A DNA stretch of 64,000 nucleotides from Orientallactaga sibirica. Taxonomy: Eukaryota; Chordata; Mammalia; Rodentia; Dipodidae. Positions 45,960-58,293 of this stretch are shown here, one piece after another (positions within the stretch are counted from its first letter, which is position 1; each line of letters starts with the position of its first letter). The stretch spans positions 36,719,501-36,783,500 of the forward strand of contig JAEOAD010000015.1 in NCBI GenBank assembly GCA_036365145.1, read 5' to 3'. Both the position numbers and the translations under genes were made by a program. The notes under the pieces are model-generated. The model was not told where the DNA came from and searched no databases. It saw only the letters and a list, made by a program, of their open reading frames with translations.

Positions 45960-46965
45960 ATTACTTCCATCATGCCACACATCCATGTTACTTTATTTCT
46001 TCTTTTGATGGTCACACATGGGAAATGAAATAAAACAAACAAACAAAATAACATGAAGTCTTGAGAAGAGCCAGGGACATAAAGCAGGCTGAAGAAGATG
46101 GAGAGCAGCTAAGATTCTTTACCATGATGTAAGTAATTTAAGAGGCTCCACTTCTCACATCACCAGAACTTTCTTCTCAGCTTCAGGTCAATTGTAGGAT
46201 CCCAGAAGGCTGGTCCAGACAGCAAGGAGAAAGCAAAAAGCTTCTGAGAAGATTCTTAACTGAGGCTTTCTCCAGATGCTAGAAACTACCCAGAAAGGTC
46301 ATTCAGTTGCTTTGCCTTTGAGATAAGAGTCCAGGAAAAGAATCAGGGACATAGAAATGAGGAGCAAGTTTGTGGAGGCAAAGTTACAGAGAGCATCCAG
46401 AAGTGGCTGGGAGGCAGGCTTCTACTGAGCCTTGCACTTGAGCCTCCTTGGGGCTTGGCAACCTCCATTTGTTTTATTGTCTCACTGCTTCTGAGTCAGG
46501 TGTTCCAATAAACTCGGGAAACACTGCCAACTTAGTAAGGAACTTAAAAACCAGAGTCTATCCATTTCAGGAGGCCTGGCTGACAGAACTTTAGTGCTGC
46601 CCAGCTCTGTATTTTGATTTAATGGTACAGCCCTTCCTAAAATCTGTCTTACAATTTATAGTACCCCTTTTATAACTTTTATAACACCACTCTTTTATAA
46701 CTCCTTCACAGGCACCTAGAAAATATTCTGAACCATATCTTTTTTAATGTGAATGATGGAACATGCAAAAGAATATATGTCATACCTAAGTATACTGAGA
46801 GCTCAGTTCAAGGTCACATGACAGGCTCATTTTCATTTGCTAAGTGCTGCCCTCACAAACATGTGAAAGCCAGCATTAGTCTGACAGGTATATCTGCACT
46901 AGAAAGCCTTAGTGAGTATCAAGTCTGCAGCAAACTAATTTCAGTTCCCCTTTTGACTGCTGGGA
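45960..46965. other. intronic sequence, nothing firmly recognised
   Basis: Repeat-poor. Near 46675-46705 there are near-repeats of TTTTATAAC. No exon is seen. Confidence 0.45.
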
Positions 46966-46970
46966 CTCAT

Positions 46971-47125
46971 TTTTTTTTTTTTTTTTTTTTTTTTTTGGTT
47001 CAAGGTAGGGTCTCACTCTAGCTCAGGCTGACTATGTAGTTCCCAGGCTAGTTCCAATTGACAGCAATCCTCCTACCTCTGCCTCGCAAGTGCTGGGATT
47101 AAAGGTGTGCACCACTATACTGGTC
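46971..47125 (-). repeat. B1-type SINE, antisense
   Basis: T-run (about 46971-46996), 'CAAGGTAGGGTCTCACTCTAGCTCAGGCTGAC', then a short deletion before 'TATGTAGTTCCCAGGC', and 'GGGATTAAAGGTGTGCACCACTATACTGG'. Confidence 0.93.
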
Positions 47126-47339
47126 TCCTCCTTACATCTTAATTCAATTCATTTATGTTGATTCCTGGAGTTGAGCCCTATATGTAGATTCAGACAACCC
47201 CAGGTGGACCCCAACTTTTGGAAAGTAACCATAAAATGCAATAAATAAATGTTTGCTATCAAGGTACTTCTATAAGACCATATTTGTAAATTGGTTCACA
47301 TCATTCTTATGTGGCAGAGATGGAGTTCTCTTTTCTCTG

Positions 47340-47341
<2 letters not shown>

Positions 47342-47377
<36 letters not shown>
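47342..47377. repeat. (AC)n microsatellite
   Basis: Eighteen units, UG on the transcript. Confidence 0.97.
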
Positions 47378-47379
<2 letters not shown>

Positions 47380-47381
<2 letters not shown>

Positions 47382-48690
47382 AATTATCCTTTGTGTATGC
47401 AGAAGGAACGGATGAAAATAAATGAACACAGAATTTTATTCAATAAAAAATGTACAGTCTGAAAGCTGAGAAACCTTTGCAAATGTGTTAATATATATCA
47501 TGTAATAAGACCCCTCACTGGTCTTAATGATGCATTCCAGGGTGCAACATAGGCTAAAAGAAACAATCAGAAATTTAAAATGTCAGCATTAAATCTGGCA
47601 TGGGAATAAACAAAGATTTTCAGACATTACCTGGAGAGCAAGAGAAGTTGCTAAGAAATAAAAATATTGAATGTAGTAATCAGAAAATGTAGCATTTTAA
47701 GTTTACTAAAGAAAGGATACCTATGTTTTCTACTTGGGGAATGGACCAAAGGTAAAGAAAACACATTTTAGGCATACATAAGGCTGGGTTGACAAAATCA
47801 GAACAATTGCTTCTTCAGGCTAGCACCTTTGATATTGTAGCAGCACAGTTTTATTATAAACAAGTATATCAGCCACTCAAGTGTACATATGTAGTTTAAT
47901 GACATATTCTGCGTGGGTTTCACAGCCAACTTTGCAGCTGACCAAATTCTAAACCCCTAACTTGCCATCCTTTCCTTTTCTGAATGGCAATTAAGAACAG
48001 AGTTACAGTTAGCATCCAGGATAGAGCTTTGAGGAGGTTCGGTTGACTTCAAACTCTAATGGTTGCACAAAGCACTACATTAAATCTTTTATGTTCCTGT
48101 GATATATTTTAAGAAACATTATACAGGCAGAAAATTTCAGGGATAAACTATTAGAGCAGCGTACAATAATGTAGGCACTCAAATCCTGTCATTGTAAATG
48201 TCGATGGTTTGAATGACTAATTACTCACACTCAACACAGTTACCTCACCCCTCCCACCACTCTTTTTTACAAAAGATATGACAAAAGCAAGAGGGAACAC
48301 CTCAGATGGCAGCTGCTGGCACATCACCAGGTTTGTTTATCTGCAGAGAGGAGGTAAGGAGTACAGTCTGTTCCAGGCCTTTTCTCATGGTATTATTTTT
48401 TTCAGGTGAATAATCTCTGTCCTTCATGGCACTTCCCTCACCATCATCCAGTCTTTATGCCCACTGAAGGTACCTATAACTCTACTTACTAGACATAGCA
48501 GGTCATACAAACACAAAGAAGTGATTGTTTTCACTTTGGCTAGATCTGGATATGTGAGATGACTAGAGGTGGAGTTTGGTGTGGTAGGCATGGCAGTAGG
48601 TTATTGAAATATGAGGTAAAGACAAGGAATAGGTCCTCAGAGTCTGTACTGTGTATACACAGCAAATATCAGAGGCCAATAGGGACCATG
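47380..48690. other. intronic sequence, nothing firmly recognised
   Basis: Repeat-poor and AT-rich. No exon or named repeat is visible. Confidence 0.45.
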
Positions 48691-48830
48691 AGCCCAATCA
48701 CACGATTTTTACAGTAGGAAAACTGAGGGCCAGAAGAGAGAAATGACTTGTCTGAGGTAATGCTGTTAGTGTTATATGTGGAAATGGAACCTTGGGCTTC
48801 AGATAAACTCACTTGTTTTCTCTTTTGACA
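48690..48830 (-). repeat. MIR fragment
   Basis: 'TTTACAGTAGGAAAACTGAGGGCCAGAAGAGAGAAATGACTTGTCTGAGGTAATGCTG' is the antisense MIR core. Confidence 0.78.
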
Positions 48831-48946
48831 TTGCAGACATGGACATTTGAATGAAGATTTACTTCTTCTTCTTTTTTTCCTACAGTTTTAAAGGGCTACC
48901 ATATCCTAGAAATGGACTGAGTAGAAGCATAGAAACATGTCCTCTC

Positions 48947-49104
48947 AAGCCAGGTATGGTGGCATACGCCTATCATGCCAGCACTTGGGAGGCTGAGGAA
49001 GGAGGATCACCTTGAGTTCAAGGCCACCCTGAGACTACATAGTGAATTCCAGGTCAGCTGAGCTAGAGGTGAAACCCAACCTCGGAAAAGAAAAGAAGAA
49101 GAAG
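48947..49104 (+). repeat. B1-type SINE with 14-bp target duplication
   Basis: 'AGCCAGGTATGGTGGCATACGCCTATCATGCCAGCACTTGGGAGG' to 'GTGAAACCCAACCTCGG' and an AAG-repeat tail. AAACATGTCCTCTC (48933-48946) and AAACATATCCTCTC (49105-49118) flank it. Confidence 0.95.
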
Positions 49105-49529
49105 AAACATATCCTCTCCAGGCCTTTCTGAGGTACCACTCTGCTGTTCACAAGGAATGGTAACCTGAACTTTGAGATCCATAAAGTGGAGATCACATCT
49201 TTTGTACTATACTCTAGCTATATCCTATAGAACCCAGGACAATAATTATGTTACTGATAAAAGATGGTTGAATGAACAAAAATCCTTATATGTCCATCCA
49301 ATAGCTCCCTAGACCCCCTGAAACAATCCTGGGAAACACAGCCAATAAAGTTTTGATATCACCATGTATGTATATGTATACATAAATATGAATATAGGTA
49401 TATACATGCACACACACATGCACATATATATATGGAGAGAGAGAGAAAGAATAGAATAGACAAGCAACCAGTCACTTATTGGACATCTATTATATACCAG
49501 ACATACATTTGGATATTATTTCAAATGCA

Positions 49530-50000
49530 GATTTGAAAAAAATTCTATTGTAGCAAAAGATATAGATCATGAAATTTGTCATCTTAGCTATTAAAAATTA
49601 TTTGCATGTATGTGTGTGTATTTCTGTATACATGAGCACACCAGGATCTATTGACATTGCAAACTCCAGACACTTATGCTACTTTTTGCATTTGGCTTAT
49701 GTAGGTGGTTTTGGACTTGAACTGAGGCCAGCAGACTGCAAGCAAGTGCCTTTAACTCATCTCCCCAGCCCCCTTATCTCAACTATTTTTAAATGTACAA
49801 TTCAGTTGTATTAAACGCATTCATATTGCTGTGCAGCTATCATCATCATCTATCTTCAGAATTCTTTTCATCTTTGCAAATCTGAAGCTCTATATCCATT
49901 ATACAACAATGCCCTATCTCCCTAACCCTGACCTTGGAAACCACCATTCTACTTTCTGGACCCCTCTACATCCCTACTTAGCTCCATTTAGTGGATCATA
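49530..50000 (-). mobile_element. Ancient L1M 3'-end fragment, antisense, split by a SINE
   Basis: 'AAAAAAATTCTATTGTAGCAAAAGATATAGATCATGAAATTTGTCATCTTAGCTATT' stops at the SINE and resumes after 49775 with 'CTATTTTTAAATGTACAATTCAGTTGTATTAAACGCATTCATATTGCTGTGCAGCTATCATC...TTGGAAACCACCATTCTACTTTCTGGACCCC', as in L1M 3' UTRs. Confidence 0.85.
49605..49775 (-). repeat. DIP-like SINE, antisense, lacking most of the GA tract
   Basis: 'GAGCACACCAGGATCTATTGACATTGCAAACTCCAGACACTTATGC', 'TTTTGCATTTGGCTTATGTAGG', 'AAGCAAGTGCCTTTAACTCATCTCCCCAGCCC'. TG-rich sequence replaces the usual GA tract. Confidence 0.85.
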
Positions 50001-52990
50001 AGGAGGGAGAAAGTACAACCTGGTGGTTCAGGGCAGCCTTTGGCCTTGCTAGTATAAAATTGTTACCTGCCCTCAAAGACATGTCATTCAGACTCAGTGA
50101 GATGAAGTATCCAACACTATTACTGGCTTGGTAATCCTACTACAGATATTAGTAATGACTGATGTCAATGTTATCAGAGAAGACAAAGAGAAAGATAAAA
50201 GCCAATCTCTAGAAAACATGGCTGTACGTTTGATAGAAAAGCTAAAGAGCAGCAACATAATCAAAGGACAAAACATTTCCTTCCTTCCCAAGTCATTATT
50301 TTAATAGAATTTCTTGCTCTTAAAAATGAGTCATTCATTAATTAATCAAGTAGATATTGCTGAAGAGACCATATAACAGAAGGCAAGTATATCCCACATA
50401 CAGGGAGATTCTGTAAGTATATTAACCAAGACCACTCTCAAATTCTAAAAATGTACATAAGAACTAAAATACTGAACATATACTATCAGTCCCTTCAATA
50501 TTTTTTCCATCAGCTTATGAGCTCTACACATTTACCTCCATCTTTTATAGGCTTTAATTTACTTATTTTGGGAAAAATCAGGCTACAGTTACAGGACTGA
50601 TGTTCCTTCTCACTACTGAGGACAGTGTCTAAAAACACAATGAGCCACATCAGAGATGAGGTTTAGTCCCCTCATCAATCCTGCCAGCCATATCATATGT
50701 ATCCCTGTTCAGGTGTTGTCCATAAAACAGAAGCCTGACAATAAATTACCTTAACTGAGTTTACACTTTCAGAATTTACTTCAAGAAGCAAATAAATGGT
50801 TACAAATTAATATTATAGGAACCTGCCTTGACACATAACTTACTACCATCATTCATCATCCCAGAGCCTAGTGCAAAGGCTCTTAAATACCTGTCACTGA
50901 CACCATTCTCTTTACGATCCTTAGCTTCTGGTTTTCTGATGGAGGCATGGCTTCACTGCTCAATTTATGCAGAAGTATCAAGAGGAAAGAACCATAAAAG
51001 GTCACAAGAATATAATGTTAATTTTCCAAACATTTCCCCCTTCTTGGATCAAACCTCTTTAAATGTCAGCAGTCCCAGAAGCTAGAAAGATGCTAAAGCA
51101 ATGTGCTGACTGCAGACATGTCTCAGGTGTGTACATTTGAGGCATACACATGCATCCTATTAAATATCTTAACAAATATGTAAAAAGATTTTCTTTCACC
51201 ACATTGTAAGAACTTTGAAAATTTATATATAAAGGTTAACCCTATGTAATAGAAAAAGTGCTCCCAAGGGCAAGAAAAATAATGTTTACCAAGGGTAGTC
51301 ATTGAATTGAACCATTAAAGAAATAGATTAAATTATTCATGAGAACAAAAATAAAAGTCCTAGTTCTTTTTGTAGGCATTTTCCACTTAACCCTTATAAA
51401 ATTCTGACACGTAGCATATCAGACTCTGGTAGAACAGCCTCAATGATCACAGTGAACCCACCTTTTAAAAGCTTGAGAAACAAACCCCCAAAGTTAGAAA
51501 ATTAAACAGCAGGATCTGTGTTCCTGAAAAAGACATATTTTTGGGAATATGTCCTCAGTTCTCTTCTTGCTCCTTAAAAGATATTTAAAACGTCCATATA
51601 GCCCCCAATTTTGAAAATCTTTACAGTTTCTTCTACCAGCTCATAAAATTCCTGTTTTCTCTGCTTTTCTTTTAGGTAGCTATAATTTGCTCCAGTCCCT
51701 CAGGTTAATATGTAATTTTTTTCTAAATGCAACACTTTTGTGGTTATGATTCAGCTGTGAAGAAGAAAGATGTTACTTAATAATGGGGCACAAGAAGAGG
51801 GGCTGAGAAAGATTACCTATTCACTCTAGGCAATGGAAACTTGGGAATATCTCTCTTCCAACCAAATTACTAGGGTCCCAGGCTCAAGGCTGAATTTTGG
51901 TCCTTCAAACCATTTATATCAAGTCTCTGAAGATCCTGATGGAAGGTAACTAAAAAAAAAACTCTTGTAAAAAAATCAATTCCGGCCAGGGAAAACACTC
52001 TGATAGTTTAATAATACCATTGGGCAGATGCACAAATAACCTGAAAGTCCTATGTACACTAGGAAGTTAGGTGGTAATAAATTCTCAGCATATCCTTAAA
52101 ACAAGTGTATTCATCTAACTCAAGTTTACTGAATGCTATTATAGGCCAAGGCATTTTTCTAGGAGTTGGGGAAACAAAAAACAATTTGGTCCCTGCCTAT
52201 ATAAGGCTCAAACTGTATGTATGGCAGTAAATAAATAATACATTACTAATTGTACACATTCATTTAAATACCAACTTCAAGACTTCCCACCATTACCCAA
52301 AACACGTGCATTGGATACACTCATGTATTAATCTTACACTGTACTGATTTAAGAACTGTTAGTCCTGGTCTTGGTCTACATGTTTGTGTCCCAAACAAAA
52401 TGTGGTATATTATGAGGAGGGAAGCTTAGACATTCCTCCTTGAAAAGGCATCTTTCCACTGTAGATGAGAACCAGGCATGCCAAAAGTATCCTCAGTGGA
52501 GGTAGGTAGGGCTTTTAAAAAACCAGCAGCCACTGGAGAGATCAAGAGGCATTAATACTTAAAGTAGTAGGGCCAGCATGGATATGAACAGTGTAATCAA
52601 AATTTAATTTCTCTCAGGCACTATTCTCAAATTCACAGAAACCCAAGTTTTTAATCTTCCCCCGATGCACCACACACATTTTTTTCCCTTCCTAAAATAC
52701 ATACTGGTCTCTACATCTAACACTATTTCTTTAGAGCTTCACTTTGGGTTTAACATGAGTTTCTGGTGTGACCATCTTGGTGTGATGATGGTAAAACTCG
52801 TGGGTATCTGGTATTCACAAACTCTCAAGGGCTAAGGGAGAGCTTGATATTATATTTATTCGAAAGACAAGGGAGCTTTCCTTTACCTCTTACAACTCAG
52901 TCCTCCTTTCCAAAATAGCCAATAAATAAATATAATCTGCAACTTTTTATAAGCTTTCTTTGTTAATAGCATATTTGTAAAGGACAAATA
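50000..52990. other. intronic sequence, mostly nothing recognised
   Basis: Three kilobases with few repeats. 52100-52240 ('AAGTTTACTGAATGCTATTATAGGCCAAGGCATTTTTCTAGGAGTTGGGGAAACAAAAAACAATTTGGTCCCTGCC') matches the same ancient dispersed repeat as 20640-20760. The remainder has no exon or family I can name. Confidence 0.5.
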
Positions 52991-52995
52991 TTTTG

Positions 52996-52999
<4 letters not shown>

Positions 53000-53034
<35 letters not shown>
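53000..53034. repeat. (AC)n microsatellite
   Basis: Seventeen units, UG on the transcript. Confidence 0.97.
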
Positions 53035-53035
<1 letters not shown>

Positions 53036-53810
53036 CTTCCTGAAAAAAAATATTAGCACTAATTTTTTTGTTGTTTTTAAGAAAACCTCCTTTGGAAAAT
53101 AAGTCTTTTCCATTCTACCCACTAAACCCTATAGAACCCTCATGTCCAATGTGGATTTAAAAAACCCAGATTCCGAATGATAAGCCATGGCTATCTGTTG
53201 GGTTGGGAATTACTTGAGATAGTAACTATGTTATTTTCATCTTTTACACAAAGAGCAGTTAATAAATCATTTGAAAGACTGCCCACAGGCTGATTAAATC
53301 AGATTTATCTTCTGATTAAATGCACAAGCAATGACCAGTGGAACAATTCATGTAAACCTAAGTATTGTATATTTATAAAGTACCTAGCTAGTGGCTCAGA
53401 GTATGAGCAAACTCACTGAGACTTAGCTGCAAAAAGCAAGTAAATTTTCAAATTTAAGTTTCCTGCATACAAGCTGATTGCATTTTTTTTTTTTGTAAAT
53501 CTATGTAAAAATAGATTTTATTTTGAAAATACTGTTTTCTTGAGACAGGTGATGTGAGAATGAGGAAAAAAAAGAAGTGAAGTAGAGGGGGCAAAAATCT
53601 CATCAAGCAATCTCCCAAAAGGAATTGTATGATGCAAAGGGCTCTTCCAATTGCGCCCTTCAAAAAACAGTACAGTTATTTGGGGCATTCTAAAGCTAGA
53701 GATACTCAGTGAAAGGAAATGGCTCTCAGCATGTCAATGGATGTATAAAGAAGCCATGGTAAATTATACCCACATTTGTTTATTCATTCATTAATGAAAA
53801 GAGGAACTTG

Positions 53811-54180
53811 GAGCTGGCGAGATGGCTCAGTGGTTAAGAGTGCTTCCTATGCAATCATGAGGGGCTGAGGGGCCTTGAGACCTCTCAAGTTCAAATTCTT
53901 AACACCCACTTAAAAAGCTGGGCATGCCCACACATGTCTTTAACCCCTGTCCTGTGTGGACCAGAGACAGGAAAATCGCTGGCGCTTGTGAAAACACCAG
54001 AGCTCCAGAATCAGTTAAAAAACTCCATCTCATGGAACAGCAGGCAGACGAATGATGGCAGGGTACAACTGATGGTTTCCTTTACTACGACAGGCACGGG
54101 CATGGAGTGTCACACTGACGCATAGGTATATATTACACATCTCACAAACATACACCACATACTACACACACAAAAAACAA
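53811..54180 (+). repeat. B4-like composite SINE
   Basis: 'GGAGCTGGCGAGATGGCTCAGTGGTTAAGAGTGCTTCC', 'CTCAAGTTCAAATTCTTAACACCCACTTAAAAAGCTGGGCATGCCCACACATGTC', then a decayed middle and a CA/TA-rich tail with 'CACATACTACACACAC'. Confidence 0.8.
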
Positions 54181-54224
54181 AGGAGAAACTTTATTGGAAT
54201 CTCCTTCATTACTTTACAAAAAAT

Positions 54225-54570
54225 ATATTTGTGTGTCTGTGTATGTATGATACGTGTGTTCATGTGTATGAGCAGGAATGCATGTGTCATAGTGCATGTG
54301 TAGAGGTCACAGGACCACCTTGGGTGTCAGTCCTTGCCTTCCACTTTGTTTTGAGGCAAGTCCTCTCAGTGTTTGCCTCTGCATTTGCTATCCTGGCTGG
54401 CCCACAAGCTTCTGGATACTCTCCTGTCTCTGCCTCCCATCTCACAGTAGGCATGCTGGGATTATAGACCAGCACCACCATGGTTCGTTCTCTGTGCATT
54501 GTGATAAACTGAACTCATGTTCTTATGCTTGCATGATGAATACTTCATTCACTGAGTCATCCCCCAGCCC
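54225..54570 (-). repeat. B4-like composite SINE, antisense
   Basis: 'GTGCATGTGTAGAGGTCACAGGACCACCTTGGGTGTCAGTCC', 'CTGGCCCACAAGCTTCTGGATACTCTCCTGTCTCTGCCTCCCATCTCACAG', 'GATGAATACTTCATTCACTGAGTCATCCCCCAGCCC'. It lies opposite in orientation and close to the sense copy at 53811. Confidence 0.88.
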
Positions 54571-54905
54571 ATTTGTTTTTATTAAAGCTACGTTCTCGGG
54601 AATAGAAGGATTGTGTAGTGGTTAAGGTGCTTGCCTGCAAAGCCAAAGGACCCAGGTTTGATTCCCCAGGACCTACATTAGCCAGATGCACAAGGGGGCA
54701 CATGCATCCGTTTGCAGTTGCTAAAGGCCCTGGTATGCCTATTCTCTCTCTCTCCCTCCCTCTTTCTCTGTCAAATAAATAAATAAATAAAAATAAAATA
54801 TTCAAAAAAAAGCTAGGTTCTCATTATATGGCCCAGGCTGGCAGTGAACTAGTGAGCCTCTTATCTTAGCTTCCTGGGGCTGGGATTATAGCCACTGTGA
54901 CATCA
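54571..54905 (-). repeat. Old B1-like SINE split by a DIP-like insertion
   Basis: 'ATTTGTTTTTATTAAAGCTACGTTCTC' is the left edge. After the insertion it resumes 'AAAGCTAGGTTCTCATTATATGGCCCAGGCTGGCAGTGAACTAG...GGGGCTGGGATTATAGCCACTG'. Confidence 0.75.
54598..54808 (+). repeat. DIP-like SINE with 14-bp target duplication
   Basis: 'TAGAAGGATTGTGTAGTGGTTAAGGTGCTTGCCTGCAAAGCC', 'CCAGGTTTGATTCCCCAG', CT-rich part, AAATAAATAAATAAA tail. AAAGCTACGTTCTC (54584-54597) and AAAGCTAGGTTCTC (54809-54822) flank it. Confidence 0.96.
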
Positions 54906-54913
54906 CCATCACT

Positions 54914-54971
54914 TTCTCTCTCTCTCTCTCTCTCAACATTAAAAATTCTCTCTCTATCTCTCTCTCTCTTT
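54914..54971. repeat. (TC)n tracts
   Basis: Two TC runs (about 54914-54933 and 54949-54970) separated by AACATTAAAAAT. Confidence 0.93.
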
Positions 54972-55710
54972 TACTTGAAAGGAGCACTTTTTCTCTCAAA
55001 TGTCCTCTGAGATTGGGTTGGACACCCTTCCCCCTGCACACTCTCTGGGGAGGTAGAATGCTCAGGGTAAAAGCAGTTTCTACCAAATCAGCATTAGCAA
55101 TCCTGCAGAACTGGATAGGAGACATGTGGTTTTCAATTATTTGTGGACAATGTGTTTACACAGACCAGAGAAGCTCAAGAGATGCTACTGTCAAGCAGTG
55201 AAATGGAATTTCTCATCATTATCAGTGGAGGTAGAAATTGGCACAAACTTTCTGTTTCTATTTTTTGTTTCCAAGGATCTATTCTGAAAACCCAGAGAAG
55301 AATGCAAAATCTTGTAGACCTGAAGTAGACACAGTGAAGTGTATCAAAAAGAATGAAACAAAATCAAACAAAACAAGGTCCTGACAAAGGAGATGACTGT
55401 TAACTAAACAACTTACTGTATAGTTCTATTATATAGTATCCTGCAGTTGTTAAAATTATGTTTATAATGGGTTTTTATAACATGAGAATTATGTATGATC
55501 AGTGTTGAAAAAGAAGTGAAATAAAAGATTTATTATTTCAATTATATAAACATTCCTAGAGTAGGAGGGGAAAATAAAAATGTTAACAATAAGTGGCAGG
55601 ATTAGAGGTAATTGTTATACTTGTCTCCATCCTTATTTTGCCTTGTTTTTATAGTAAGACTATGGCATTTTAAAATCTGAAATGAAGTTACTTTTTTAAA
55701 AAGAAAATGT

Positions 55711-55988
55711 CAAGGGCTAGAGAGATGGCTTAGTGGTTAAGGCGCCTGCCTCCTAAGCCTATGAACACTGGTTCCAATCTCCAGCGGTTCCAATCTCCAG
55801 GTCCCACATTTAGCCAGATGCAAAGTGATACAAGGGTGCAATGCCGCACTTGACCACAAGGGGGCGCACACATCTGGATTTCGTTCGCAGCAGCTGAGAG
55901 GCTGCTGGCACGCCCATCTCTATCTGTCTTCCTCTCCTCTCCCTTCCTCTCTGTCTCTCTCCGAAAAGAAAAGAAAAGAAAAGAAAAG

Positions 55989-56015
<27 letters not shown>
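55711..56015 (+). repeat. DIP-like SINE with internal 15-bp duplication and AAAAG tail
   Basis: 'GGGCTAGAGAGATGGCTTAGTGGTTAAGGCGCCTGCC' begins it. GGTTCCAATCTCCAG, which overlaps the B box, is present twice in tandem (55771-55800). The tail is an (AAAAG)n array (about 55964-56015). AAAAGAAAATG lies at 55699-55709 and 56016-56026, a possible target duplication obscured by the tail. Confidence 0.93.
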
Positions 56016-56019
<4 letters not shown>

Positions 56020-56898
56020 GAAAATGACAGGTATTTCAAACCATTTGGGAGCCAGAGTGTTAAAAGTGATTTCTCCTCCCCAGAGTCATCATCCTTGGTC
56101 ACACTCGGTTTGTTCCTACATCAGAGGACACGGAGCCCAAATGCATAAAAATTACGTTTCTTGAAATAGTTTCTGGTTCAGTTTCCCCCTCCCTAAGTCA
56201 CTGTGAATCAGCAAGGTTATAATCTTAAATATGACTTATTGACTTGCAGGAACCTTCATGAGGAGAGAAGATGATATATAAGAAATCTGTTCCTGGGATC
56301 AGGGAGTGAAAAGTACTGATCTGTTCTGAAAGCTCCTGCAGACAAGCTCTGATATTATGAATATTCTGCACTTGGACAAACTCTCCCACTTTTCTTAATT
56401 ACATGGTGTGAGCAGGAGCCCGCTTTCAGGATCTGCCCAATCATACACCAGCCGTTTATTTTCCTAACTGCAGCTGCCTAAAGTTTCCCTGATCTCTGTT
56501 CTGTGCTCCATCTTCAAGGACATCTTGTAAATGTATGCTGCTGTCAAGCGGCATTCCATGCCATCCATGCTTTTAAAGACCTCCCTGTCTATATCTCTTG
56601 AATATGGAGATCCTATCAATACATTATTAAAAATTTCATGGACAATAAGCAAAGTGGGGAAGGAAAATGTCACAATTACCAGAGTTTTTCTGTCAGCTTT
56701 GAGGCAAATTCTTCATTGTCACAATATTCTCAGTCCACAGTGTGATGGGCTTGGTTTTGTTCTATGGACACTGAACCTAGTAATTCGCTGAAATCTTTTT
56801 AATATTATTAAGAAAAGGAGTGCTAAAGCTGCAGCCCTTGTGTTTAAAGAGTACAGGATCTTACTAAAAACTTTTGTCTTTTTTCTAAAAAGCAGAAA

Positions 56899-56985
56899 GC
56901 TAGGCATGGTGGTACATTCAGGAAGCAGAGACAGAAGGATTATCTTGAGTTTGAGACTGCCCAGGGCTACATAGTGAGATTATAT
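56899..56985 (+). repeat. Diverged, internally deleted B1
   Basis: 'GCTAGGCATGGTGGTACATTCAGGAAGCAGAGACAGAAGGATTATCTTGAGTTTGAGACTGCCCAGGGCTACATAGTGAG' lacks the 'TTTAATCCCAGCA' block. Confidence 0.8.
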
Positions 56986-57006
56986 AGTAAAAAGCAAATA
57001 TATAAA

Positions 57007-57179
57007 AAACTGGGTGTGATGGCACACACCTTTAATCCCAGGACTCAGGAGCCAGAGCTAGGAGGATCACTCTGAGTTCAAGTCCACCCTGAGGCTAAAT
57101 AATGAATTCCAGGTCAGCCTGGGCTTAGAGCAAGACCCTACCTCAAAAAACCGAAACCAAAAACAAACAAAAAACAAAA
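57007..57179 (+). repeat. B1-type SINE with 16-bp target duplication
   Basis: 'ACTGGGTGTGATGGCACACACCTTTAATCCCAGGACTCAGG' to 'AAGACCCTACCTCAAAAAACC' and a CAAA tail. AAAGCAAATATATAAA at 56991-57006 is repeated at 57180-57195. It inserted at the tail of the older B1 immediately to its left. Confidence 0.97.
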
Positions 57180-57455
57180 AAAGCAAATATATAAATACAT
57201 ATGTAGATAAATAAAGATAAAAACTCACTAACCTTACTTCTGAATTTATCTTATTTGAATTGCTTTGCCTCCGTTTTCTCATTATTCTACTTTAAAAAAA
57301 AAATCTGTCATATATATCTTATGATTGGCCTCATAAAAAAATTTTAGATAACAGAGAATAAATAATAATTTTTCTCTTCACACTGTTTTGACCTTTTCAA
57401 AATATGTTTTTGAAACCTCACTAATTGGGCAATAGTCCAACTGGCTTTTAAAAAA

Positions 57456-57683
57456 ATATATTTATTTATTTGAGCCAGAGAGAAAGAGGCAGACACAGAG
57501 AGAGAGAGAGAGAGTGAGTGAGTGACTATGGGTACACCAGGGCCTCCTGATACTGCAAATGAACTCCAGATGCATATACCACTTTGTGCATCTGGCTTTT
57601 TGTGGGTACTGGGTAATCAAACCCAGGCCATCAGGCTTTATTAACAAGTGCCTTTAACCAATGAGCCATCATTCTAGCCCCAA
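57456..57683 (-). repeat. DIP-like SINE, antisense, with target duplication
   Basis: 'TATTTATTTATTTGAG' tail, GA tract, 'GGGCCTCCTGATACTGCAAATGAACTCCAGATGCATATACC', 'TTTGTGCATCTGGCTTTTTGTGGG', 'AATGAGCCATCATTCTAGCCC'. Flanks: AACTGGCTTTTAAAAAA (57439-57455) and AATTGGCATTTTAAAAA (57684-57700), about 15 of 17 alike. Confidence 0.94.
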
Positions 57684-58129
57684 AATTGGCATTTTAAAAA
57701 ATTTAGACTTTTAAAAACATGTTTGAAAATTTAAAGATACTATCTCTGTATTATTATTCTCAGATTAGGTATTTTTAGGATCAATTTACTATGCTCTTAA
57801 AAACAAGTTGGATATTATATATGTGTATGAAACTTAGGTACTGAAAAAGAATTTAATTCTTTGAGGAGGGTACTTTGTTATTATCTGCTACAAGGGAAGT
57901 TTGCTTGAGAAACTTGGCCAACTCTACACATATTCTTTTTAATTTAAAAAAGCAAAAAAGCTAATAAGCAATCAGAATCATCTTGGTCAAACTAGAGAAA
58001 TCTCAAATCTCTTCAGTAATAGGCCATTTTAGGCAAGATTGGGCATGTTCAGGTCAGTATGGCAGTAGATTCAGCTATAGGCCTATTTTGAAGCAAGTTC
58101 TGAGCCATACTTGAATAATGATGCTATAG

Positions 58130-58293
58130 TGACTCATCTGAACAGCCCTTCCCCACAACTGGAGTTAACTGAGGAGGGCCCTCAGTGGAATAGGGGTGGG
58201 GGAAGGGGACCTAAGAGTAAAACCTGATGGGAATATGACCAATTTTCAACATGTTCATATACTAAAGTTCTCAGTTTAAAAAAAAAAAACAAG
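58130..58293 (+). mobile_element. L1 3'-end fragment, short
   Basis: 'GAGGGCCCTCAGTGGAATAGGGGTGGGGGAAGGGGACC' is an L1-type polypurine stretch. It continues to 'TTCAACATGTTCATATACTAAAGTTCTCAG' and an A12 tail. The relation to the other L1 ends is less clear. Confidence 0.6.
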
